Positions 1 to 5,393 of a DNA stretch of 5,393 bases are shown here, one piece after another. Source of the DNA: Spirochaetales bacterium (GTDB lineage Bacteria > Spirochaetota > Spirochaetia > Treponematales > UBA12059); contig SPCK01000170.1 of assembly GCA_004525355.1 (NCBI GenBank), forward strand, positions 1 to 5,393, given 5' to 3'. Under the pieces are notes generated by a model. It was not told the DNA's origin, did no database searches, and was given only the letters and a program-made list of their open reading frames with translations. Within the stretch, counting starts at the first letter, position 1. Every line of letters starts with the position of its first letter. The position numbers were made by a program, and so were the translations under genes.

Positions 1-1545
1 CCGGCCGATATCTCGGTGCGCGCGCAGATGGACAAATTCTGGGACTCGTGGCAGGAATTGTCCCTGCACCCGTCCGAAACGGCACCCCGCGAAGCCGTAG
101 TCCAGCGCGGCAAGACCCTGCTGGACTCGGTGCACGAGCAGTACCGCAGGCTTTCATCCACCCGGGACATGCTCGATGAGGACATCATGGTCGTCACGGC
201 GCAGGCCAATGACCTTGCCCGCCAGATAGCCAGCCTGAACAAGGAGATCGTAAAGGTCGAAGCGATGGGCGACCGGCCCAATGACCTGTACGACCGCCGC
301 GACCTGCTCGTGGAGAAACTGGGCGCGCTCGTTCCCGTGACCGTGGACAAGCGGGACCCGGACGAGTTCATGGTCCACGTGGATGGCCAGATACTGGTGC
401 AGGGCAAGATCGCCCGGTCCTTCGACCTGACGACGGGAGCAGAGAACGAGGGCCATCCGCGCTTGATATGGAAGGACACCGGCGACGCGGCGCAGATGCG
501 CGGAGGATCCCTGGGCGCGCTGTTCGAGCTGCGGGACGTGGACGTCCGCAAGGAAATCACCACACTGGATACCATGACGCTCAATTTTACCGACCTCGTG
601 AACGAGGTCCACCGCTCGGCGTACGGCCTGAACGGCAGGACCGGCGTGGACTTCTTTACCGAATTCCCGCGGGTCAACAACGTCGCGGGTAATTACGACC
701 GGAACGGCGACGGCGTCTACGATTCAAGCTATATACACCGCATGACCGGGGCCAACACGCTGGCTTCCCAGGAGCAGATCGGGCTCGCGGGCACGCTCAG
801 GCTATCCGGTCCGCAGGGTAACGTGGAAATAGCATACCGGCCGACGGATACCGTCGCGGACCTGGTGCGCAGGATCAACGTATCGGGCGCCGAGGTGACT
901 GCCCGCCTGACATCCGAAGGCAAGCTCCAGCTTCGGGCTACCGCGAGCGCCACGGGCGCCGACCCCGACTTTGTCATTCGGCATTTGGAAGATTCCGGTG
1001 AGTTCATCGTCGGCTATGCGGGGCTTCTGGCCTCCCCTGGTCCCGCGGGATCCTACGACTGGCAGAGAGCGGACGCCGTCCTTTCACTGCGGGCAGGCGG
1101 GACCGACTACGCCGTGGCCCCCCTGGCTCACCCGTCCGGATGGATAGAGATTTCCGGCGAGATCAAGCGCGACCTGACCAGCGTAGCCTCTGGGTTCGGC
1201 ATGAACGGCCGTCCCGCCGAGGCCGGGGACGGGTCTGCGGCCCTGGCCATAGCCAACCTGCGAACCGCTTCGGTCATGGTCGGCTCCGAGGCGACCTTCG
1301 ACGATTATTTCGCTGACGCGGTGGCCCGTATCGGCCTCGAAGGAGAACGCGCGGGACGCATGGCCGAGACTCAATCGCGGATAGCCAAGAATCTGTCCGA
1401 CATGCGGGAATCGATCTCGGGCGTGAATATCGACGAAGAATTGTCCAACATGATCAAGTTCCAGCACGGCTATGCCGCTTCGGCCAAGTTCATAGCCCAG
1501 ATCGACGAAATGCTGGACACCATCATCAACCGCATGGGCGTGTAA
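1..1545 (+). CDS. flgK: Flagellar hook-associated protein FlgK (HAP1), 5' partial
   Basis: FlgK is the first junction protein between hook and filament; it is exported by the flagellar type III apparatus and is needed before flagellin can polymerise. The frame is open from base 1 (P-A-D-I-S-V...), so the gene starts outside the window. The M at base 16 is internal. 514 residues are visible; from family length I infer that roughly the first 100 are missing. The beginning contains a D-K-F-W-D-S-W-Q-E-L-S segment typical of the FlgK N-terminal region. The middle (visible residues about 266-343) resembles a flagellin 'IN' module. The last 40 or so residues (GVNIDEELSNMIKFQ, then IDEMLDTIINRMGV) are the classic FlgK C-terminal D0 helix that packs in the axial core. 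An Asp/Asn-rich loop at residues 233-241 (DRNGDGVYD) resembles a calcium-binding loop. It lies 30 bases before flgL. Identification is firm; the spirochaetal assignment is less so. Confidence 0.95.
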   Translation, partial: PADISVRAQMDKFWDSWQELSLHPSETAPREAVVQRGKTLLDSVHEQYRRLSSTRDMLDEDIMVVTAQANDLARQIASLNKEIVKVEAMGDRPNDLYDRRDLLVEKLGALVPVTVDKRDPDEFMVHVDGQILVQGKIARSFDLTTGAENEGHPRLIWKDTGDAAQMRGGSLGALFELRDVDVRKEITTLDTMTLNFTDLVNEVHRSAYGLNGRTGVDFFTEFPRVNNVAGNYDRNGDGVYDSSYIHRMTGANTLASQEQIGLAGTLRLSGPQGNVEIAYRPTDTVADLVRRINVSGAEVTARLTSEGKLQLRATASATGADPDFVIRHLEDSGEFIVGYAGLLASPGPAGSYDWQRADAVLSLRAGGTDYAVAPLAHPSGWIEISGEIKRDLTSVASGFGMNGRPAEAGDGSAALAIANLRTASVMVGSEATFDDYFADAVARIGLEGERAGRMAETQSRIAKNLSDMRESISGVNIDEELSNMIKFQHGYAASAKFIAQIDEMLDTIINRMGV

Positions 1546-1565
1546 GCCCAGGCAGCCTGCCAACT

Positions 1566-1570
1566 GGAGG
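1566..1570 (+). promoter_or_regulatory. Shine-Dalgarno site of flgL
   Basis: GGAGG lies 5 bases before the ATG at 1576 and fixes that start. It overlaps two adjacent GGA triplets (1566-1571), and GGA is the core of CsrA binding sites, so the same bases could in principle be a CsrA target. That second role is speculation. Confidence 0.85.
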
Positions 1571-1575
1571 ACGAT

Positions 1576-2817
1576 ATGCGTCGCGTGAGCACGGACATGA
1601 TGAACAACGATATGCAGTACTGGATGCGACGCCGGGAGGATTCCATGGCGTCCATGGCCAACCGCATGAATAAGCAGGAGCGCTTCGAGAACCTGCGGGA
1701 CGATCCACTGGCTGCCGCACGCTCGGTACGTTACGACTCCTACGTCGGGCGCATAGAGCGATACGAAAAAAACGTTCAATATACCCTGGATCGGGCCAGG
1801 ATTTCCGAAGGCTACATGCGCCAGACACAGGACATCATGCAGCGGGTACGAGAACTGGCCGTTACCGGGGCGACCGGCACATTTACCAAGGAAGATACGG
1901 CTGCGATGGCCATCGAGGTCGACCAGCTCCTGTCGGAGATCATCAACCTGGCCAATGCGCGCGGACCGGATGGAGACTTCCTGTTCGCGGGCGACAAGGC
2001 GCGGACCGAGCCGTTCCGGGCCGTCCAAGGCTACGTGGCCGGCTCAGGCGGGGCGACGACGGTGGGCGTCGTATATATCGGAGGCCTGGGCTCTCCCCAG
2101 GCTGAGATCTCGGAAGAAGCCTATCTTCCCATGAACCTGCCGGGCGACGAGGTGTTCTGGTCCGAGCGGCAGCGCGTGGCCGGCGGCTCGGACGCTTCCG
2201 CGTACCGGGTCATGGAAGCGTCCTCGATCTTCATCGACGGACATGAGATAGCCCTGAAACCCGGCGACACGGTCCAGGCCATCGTCGCCAAGATCAACGA
2301 CTCTGGCGCCGCGGTCAAGGCATCCCTGGATCCGGCGCAAAACTCGCTCGTACTTGAAGGAACCCAGGCGCACCGCTTGAGGCTGGAGGACGGCGCCGGC
2401 GGAAACGTTTTGGTCGAGCTCGGCATACTCTCCGGATCAGGCGTGCCATCCGACTACGCACCGGCGGCGCGCGTATCCGGCGGCTCCCTGTTCGACTCGG
2501 TGATGGCCCTCCGCGACGCGCTGTACAAGGGCGATGCGCTGGAGGTCGGCAGCCGCGTGCTTGCCAGCATAGACGCCGGCATGGACAACATGAATCGCCG
2601 GCTGGCCCAGGCGGGATCCGCCATGGAACGCCTGGAGATGGCGGGTCTCAGGCTCAACAAAGAAATCCCCGATGCCACGGCCCTCCTGGCAGCGGAGAAG
2701 GATCTGGACTTTACGAAGGCAGTTACGGAATACAAGATGTTGGAGTATGCCCACGAAGCCGCGCTCAGGATGGCCGGCAGGGTCCTGCCCTCGACGCTGC
2801 TTGACTTCCTGCGCTGA
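1576..2817 (+). CDS. flgL: Flagellar hook-associated protein FlgL (HAP3)
   Basis: FlgL is the second junction protein, placed between FlgK and the flagellin filament. The product has 413 residues, clearly longer than the enterobacterial protein of about 317. The N-terminal half (residues 1 to about 140) is the helical flagellin-like D0/D1 part: an early V-S-T-D-M-M segment, the R-D-D-P-L-A-A-A motif near residue 50, a long amphipathic region, then a G-D-F-L-F-A-G-D turn typical of FlgL (...FLFAG). Residues about 218-287 form a flagellin 'IN'-like module (P-G-D-T-V...K-I-N-D-S-G-A) that accounts for much of the extra length. The C-terminus (DLDFTKAVTEYKMLEYAHEA, ending LLDFLR) is the returning D0/D1 helix. 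The start is supported by GGAGG 5 bases upstream. It follows flgK by 30 bases and precedes fliW by 22, so co-transcription is likely. Confidence 0.95.
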   Translation: MRRVSTDMMNNDMQYWMRRREDSMASMANRMNKQERFENLRDDPLAAARSVRYDSYVGRIERYEKNVQYTLDRARISEGYMRQTQDIMQRVRELAVTGATGTFTKEDTAAMAIEVDQLLSEIINLANARGPDGDFLFAGDKARTEPFRAVQGYVAGSGGATTVGVVYIGGLGSPQAEISEEAYLPMNLPGDEVFWSERQRVAGGSDASAYRVMEASSIFIDGHEIALKPGDTVQAIVAKINDSGAAVKASLDPAQNSLVLEGTQAHRLRLEDGAGGNVLVELGILSGSGVPSDYAPAARVSGGSLFDSVMALRDALYKGDALEVGSRVLASIDAGMDNMNRRLAQAGSAMERLEMAGLRLNKEIPDATALLAAEKDLDFTKAVTEYKMLEYAHEAALRMAGRVLPSTLLDFLR

Positions 2818-2829
2818 ATCAGGCAGATT

Positions 2830-2835
2830 GGATGA
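2830..2835 (+). promoter_or_regulatory. Probable ribosome binding site of fliW
   Basis: GGATGA lies 4 bases before the ATG at 2840 and is the only purine-rich match to the 16S tail in the flgL-fliW gap. It supports the 2840 start over any start inside flgL. The GGATG core also resembles the centre of the CsrA consensus, but the A expected two bases before GGA is absent (TTGGA). Confidence 0.6.
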
Positions 2836-2839
2836 CACG

Positions 2840-3280
2840 ATGCGCATACGAACCAAGGCTTTCGGCGAACTGGATATAGACGATCGGCAGGTCATAGATA
2901 TCAACGAGGGCCTTATCGGCTTTCAGAAATTCAAGTCCTACGCGTTGCTGGATGCGGCACAGAAACCATATTTCTACCTCCAATCGCTTGAACTGCCCGA
3001 ACTGGCCTTCATCCTGGTCGACCCATTTCTCTTCCGGCCCGATTACGCGGTGGATATCAACGACGATCTCACTTCCGCGCTTCACATCACGTCCCCGGAT
3101 GACGCGCTTATCCTGGTGGTGGTGACGGTTCCGGCTGACGGCGGCTCGGTGACCGCAAACCTCATGGGGCCGCTGGTCATCGGCAAGGCATCCCGCAAGG
3201 GGGCCCAGGTGCCCCAGGCCGATCCGCGATGGCAAACCAAGCACGATGTGATGGCGGAGCTCGCCGCCGCAAGGTCCTAG
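2840..3280 (+). CDS. fliW: Flagellar assembly factor FliW, CsrA antagonist
   Basis: FliW is a small cytoplasmic protein that binds newly made flagellin. When flagellin is exported, freed FliW binds CsrA and relieves its repression of flagellin translation (known from Bacillus subtilis). The product has 146 residues, the usual size. Family features are visible: an N-terminal strand region R-I-R-T-K-A-F-G-E-L, then N-E-G-L-I-G-F-Q-K-F (the conserved E-G-[LI]-x-G-F turn), a central F-I-L-V-D-P-F stretch, and the C-terminal N-L-M-G-P-L-V-I-G...R-K-G-A-Q-V segment followed by W-Q-T-K-H, matching the family's N-L-x-x-P-[IL]-V pattern. The frame stays open upstream into flgL to 2672, but similarity begins at 2840, where GGATGA sits just upstream. 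The stop is 3 bases from csrA, which suggests translational coupling of the two partners. Confidence 0.95.
   Translation: MRIRTKAFGELDIDDRQVIDINEGLIGFQKFKSYALLDAAQKPYFYLQSLELPELAFILVDPFLFRPDYAVDINDDLTSALHITSPDDALILVVVTVPADGGSVTANLMGPLVIGKASRKGAQVPQADPRWQTKHDVMAELAAARS
3271..3274 (+). promoter_or_regulatory. Weak ribosome binding site of csrA
   Basis: AAGG lies inside the last codons of fliW, 9 bases before the csrA ATG. It is short and somewhat distant, so csrA translation may depend on ribosomes finishing fliW, whose stop is only 3 bases upstream of the csrA start. Confidence 0.45.
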
Positions 3281-3283
3281 GCC

Positions 3284-3508
3284 ATGCTCATCCTTACCCG
3301 CAAGCTCAATGAAAAGGTGGTCATCGGCGATGGTATCGTGGTTTCCGTCGTCGAGGTTCGGGGTGACCAGGTCAAGCTCGGCATAGAGGCGCCCAAGTCG
3401 ATCAAGGTCTACCGCCAGGAAATCTACGAGGCTATCCAGGACGAGAACCGCCGCGCCGCGGATTCGTCGCTCGAACTGCCTCCGATCGATTTGATCATCA
3501 AGGAATAA
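3284..3508 (+). CDS. csrA: Carbon storage regulator CsrA (RsmA), RNA-binding translational regulator
   Basis: CsrA is a small homodimer that binds GGA-containing loops in mRNA leaders, usually blocking ribosome access. The product has 74 residues. The five-strand core is complete: M-L-I-L-T-R-K at the N-terminus, [11 protein letters not shown] in the middle, and V-Y-R-Q-E-I-Y leading into the helix. The two arginines important for RNA binding in the family, R6 and R44, are both present. The tail from about residue 55 to 74 (ending PPIDLIIKE) is longer than in the 61-residue E. coli protein and equals the length of B. subtilis CsrA, where this extension helps bind FliW. With fliW immediately upstream, this is almost surely a FliW-controlled CsrA. 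The targets are not in evidence here; flagellin mRNA is the expected one, and no flagellin gene lies in the window. Confidence 0.97.
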   Translation: MLILTRKLNEKVVIGDGIVVSVVEVRGDQVKLGIEAPKSIKVYRQEIYEAIQDENRRAADSSLELPPIDLIIKE

Positions 3509-3543
3509 CGGCCAGCCTACTCGCTCATTCCGCTCCTCCTGAC

Positions 3544-3549
3544 TATAAT
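3544..3549 (+). promoter_or_regulatory. Candidate -10 box (TATAAT) for a leaderless mutase transcript
   Basis: A perfect TATAAT hexamer lies in the 47-base csrA-mutase gap, a rare match by chance in GC-rich DNA. Taking its last T as -7 places +1 at 3556, the A of the first ATG of the mutase gene. No good -35 is visible at 16-18 bases spacing (best candidate TCGCTC at 3521-3526). A TG at 3540-3541 is one base off the extended -10 position. The absence of a Shine-Dalgarno sequence (CTTCTT directly precedes the ATG) fits leaderless initiation. The promoter role is inferred. Confidence 0.5.
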
Positions 3550-3555
3550 CTTCTT

Positions 3556-5393
3556 ATGAATATGATGCTTCACCCGGGTACGGATCTTGCCATCGGCGAT
3601 CCCCATAACGATCCGCTTTCAAGAAAACCGTCACCCAAGGCGGCGCGCACGTTTTTCGACTCCCTGATCCTGTCCGCCTCCGGCTGGCGCGGCGTGTTCG
3701 GGTCCTCCGACGACGACCTTTCCGAGGAACTCGGACCGGATCGTCTCTACGTCGCCGCCCGAATGGCCGACGTTTTCGCGGATTTCCTTTCAAGCAGTTC
3801 CAGTGCCAAGCCCATCATCGCATTGGGCCTCGATACGCGCCCCAGCGGACCGGCCATCGCCAACGCCATGCTCAGGATCTTCCTGGCCCGGGGCATCGAG
3901 GTCCGCTATGCGTTCATAATCGCGGCTCCCGAGATCATGGCCTGGGCAAAGCGTTCGGGCGCCCTTCCGGAAGGCCATCCGGATCGGATTTCGGCATTTT
4001 GTTACGTCTCGGCCAGCCACAACCCGCCGGGGCATAACGGGGTCAAATTCGGCTTGGTCGATGGAGGAGTGCTGCCCGGCGACCAGGCGCGGCTCCTGAT
4101 CGATCACCTGCGGGAGGAGGCCTGTATGGCGGCCGACATCGATCGGCTGGCCGCGCTCTCGTCGAGCGTAGATCCGAAAACAGTCGCAGCCGTTTTCTCG
4201 TCCTGCGGCCTGAACAAGCGAAAGGCGATATCCGACTATACGCTGTTCGCCCGCGAGACGGCCGGAGCCTCCGACGACCTTGAAACCCAGGAGCGCGCGC
4301 TGGACGAGCTTGCCTCCGCAGTAGAGTCCCGCGGTGTCGGTATAATCGCCGAGATGAACGGTTCGGCACGGGCCTTGTCCATCGACGTGGATTTCCTTGC
4401 CAGCCTGGGAGCGCACGTTCACACGGTGAACGCCCGGCCCCGCGCGTTCGTGCACCGCATCGTGCCGGAAGGCGCGTCGCTGGATCAATGCAGGATGGAG
4501 CTGCAATCCGCGCGCGAACGCGACCCCGGCTTTGCCTTCGGCTACGTGCCCGATTGCGACGGCGACCGCGGCAACATCGTCGCCTGGGACCGGTCCGCCG
4601 GATCGGCCCGCGCACTGGAGGCGCAGGAGACCTTTGCGCTGGCCACCCTGTCCGAGCTGGCCGAGCTGGAGCGCCGCCGTATAGTTTCGGGCAAGAATGC
4701 CGTAAAGACCGCCGTAGTGGCCAACGACGCTACAAGCATGCGGATAGAAGCCATCGCCTCGATCTTTGGCGCTGCCGTTTTCCGCGCTGAAACCGGCGAG
4801 GCCAATGTCGTGGGCCTGGCACGCCGGTTGCGGAACGAAGGCTGGCTCGTGCGCATCCTGGGAGAAGGCTCCAACGGCGGGGTGATAACCCATCCGGCAA
4901 GCGTACGCGATCCGCTCAATACGATTACCGCCCTGCTCAAGTTGGTGTACCTCCGCAATATGGACGGGACGCCCGGTCCCTATCGCCTGTGGCTGGAACG
5001 AAGCGGTCAAGACAGAAAATGGAAGGATGACTTCGAACTGGCGGACGTGGCCGCGAGCCTCCCTCCTTTCGTCACTACGAGCGTTTTCGAGGATCGGGCC
5101 GCCCTCAAGGTAGTCTCACGGGACCAAGTAGCCCTCAAGCGTGCGTACGGCGGGTTGTTCCGCAGCTCCTGGCACGACCTGGCAGGCGAACTCGAACCCC
5201 ATCTGGGCAGACTCTCATGGCGCGCAATGGCCACCCGTGGAATGGATGAGCTTCCCTTGGGCGACGATTTCGGCGAGTCTGGAACGGGAGGCCTTCGGAT
5301 ACTCCTGGAGGATGAACGCTCGCAGCCTGCCGCCTTCCTGTGGATGCGCGGCTCAGGAACCGAACCAGTTTTCAGGGTGATGGTCGATGTCAG
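3556..5393 (+). CDS. Phosphoglucomutase/phosphomannomutase (alpha-D-phosphohexomutase superfamily), 3' partial
   Basis: This enzyme interconverts hexose 1-phosphate and 6-phosphate through a phosphoserine and a bound Mg2+, feeding glycogen, nucleotide-sugar or cell-envelope synthesis. 612 codons are visible with no stop before the window ends. All four superfamily signatures appear in order: N-terminal S-G-W-R-G-V-F-G (residues 42-49); the catalytic loop S-A-S-H-N-P-P (152-158), with Ser154 the phosphorylated residue; the metal loop D-C-D-G-D-R (333-338); the sugar-binding loop G-E-G-S-N-G-G (436-442); and the phosphate-binding loop R-G-S-G-T-E-P (598-604). A G-L-D-T-R-P-S segment lies before the catalytic loop. 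It is longer than common bacterial members (about 450-580), with extra length between the first two loops and before the last. The loops do not settle glucose versus mannose specificity. Start: ATG 3556 is first; ATGs at 3562 and 3565 are alternatives. None has a Shine-Dalgarno sequence. Confidence 0.93.
   Translation, partial: MNMMLHPGTDLAIGDPHNDPLSRKPSPKAARTFFDSLILSASGWRGVFGSSDDDLSEELGPDRLYVAARMADVFADFLSSSSSAKPIIALGLDTRPSGPAIANAMLRIFLARGIEVRYAFIIAAPEIMAWAKRSGALPEGHPDRISAFCYVSASHNPPGHNGVKFGLVDGGVLPGDQARLLIDHLREEACMAADIDRLAALSSSVDPKTVAAVFSSCGLNKRKAISDYTLFARETAGASDDLETQERALDELASAVESRGVGIIAEMNGSARALSIDVDFLASLGAHVHTVNARPRAFVHRIVPEGASLDQCRMELQSARERDPGFAFGYVPDCDGDRGNIVAWDRSAGSARALEAQETFALATLSELAELERRRIVSGKNAVKTAVVANDATSMRIEAIASIFGAAVFRAETGEANVVGLARRLRNEGWLVRILGEGSNGGVITHPASVRDPLNTITALLKLVYLRNMDGTPGPYRLWLERSGQDRKWKDDFELADVAASLPPFVTTSVFEDRAALKVVSRDQVALKRAYGGLFRSSWHDLAGELEPHLGRLSWRAMATRGMDELPLGDDFGESGTGGLRILLEDERSQPAAFLWMRGSGTEPVFRVMVDV

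Noticed and set aside
1549..1561. Small hairpin (GGCA-GCC-TGCC, or CAGG-CAG-CCTG) after the flgK stop
   Set aside because: The stem is only 4 bases with a 3-base loop and no T-run, too weak for a terminator, and the flgL ribosome binding site follows at once.
1084..2028. A 314-codon open frame on the minus strand across the flgK-flgL boundary
   Set aside because: It is antisense to two well-identified genes, contains no recognisable motif, and crosses their short gap by chance absence of stops.
2672..2839. Upstream extension of the fliW frame to an ATG at 2672
   Set aside because: This part overlaps the end of flgL, its translation (Arg/Trp-rich) has no FliW similarity, and a better start with GGATGA upstream is at 2840.
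3517..3540. AGGAGGAG followed by ATG on the minus strand, like a strong ribosome binding site
   Set aside because: The frame it would serve stops after three codons (M-S-E-stop), so it is most likely the chance complement of the CTCCTCCT tract.
3509..3555. Terminator after csrA
   Set aside because: I found no inverted repeat followed by T residues in this gap, so read-through into the mutase gene remains possible.
3790..5010. A 406-codon open frame on the minus strand opposite the mutase gene
   Set aside because: It lies wholly antisense to a gene with all superfamily motifs. Its translation is rich in Gly, Arg, His and Val with no recognisable domain, as expected from GC-rich antisense frames.

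Overview
This GC-rich window (I estimate about 60% G+C) carries the distal part of a flagellar operon followed by a sugar-phosphate mutase gene, all on the plus strand. The likely source is a spirochaete (Spirochaetota, Treponema/Spirochaeta-like). I base this on three things: the wording of the FlgK fragment, the long FlgL of 413 residues with an extra middle domain, and the order flgK-flgL-fliW-csrA, which I recall from Treponema. The order alone is not decisive, because Bacillus and other Firmicutes have a similar arrangement. The phylum is therefore probable, not proven. In spirochaetes the flagella turn inside the periplasm.

Layout: positions 1-1545 hold flgK (HAP1), cut off at the left edge. 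flgL (HAP3) is at 1576-2817, fliW at 2840-3280 and csrA at 3284-3508. The gaps are short (30, 22 and 3 bases), no terminator is visible between the genes, and the four read as one transcription unit. After 47 non-coding bases, a phosphoglucomutase/phosphomannomutase family gene begins at 3556 and runs off the right edge without a stop. All active-site loops of that family are visible. No stretch over 300 bases lacks a gene. I saw no tRNA, rRNA, CRISPR array, insertion sequence or large repeat.

How the genes work together: FlgK and FlgL form the junction between hook and filament. FliW and CsrA are the homeostasis pair, in which FliW binds flagellin or CsrA and CsrA represses translation of target mRNAs. 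The CsrA here has the long C-terminal tail of the FliW-dependent type. The mutase interconverts hexose 1- and 6-phosphates and has no known flagellar role.

The most notable signal is at the mutase start. A perfect TATAAT sits so that its predicted +1 falls on the A of the ATG, and no Shine-Dalgarno sequence precedes it. This is the layout of a leaderless mRNA. No wholly new system is evident; the rest is a conserved flagellar locus with some unusual details.
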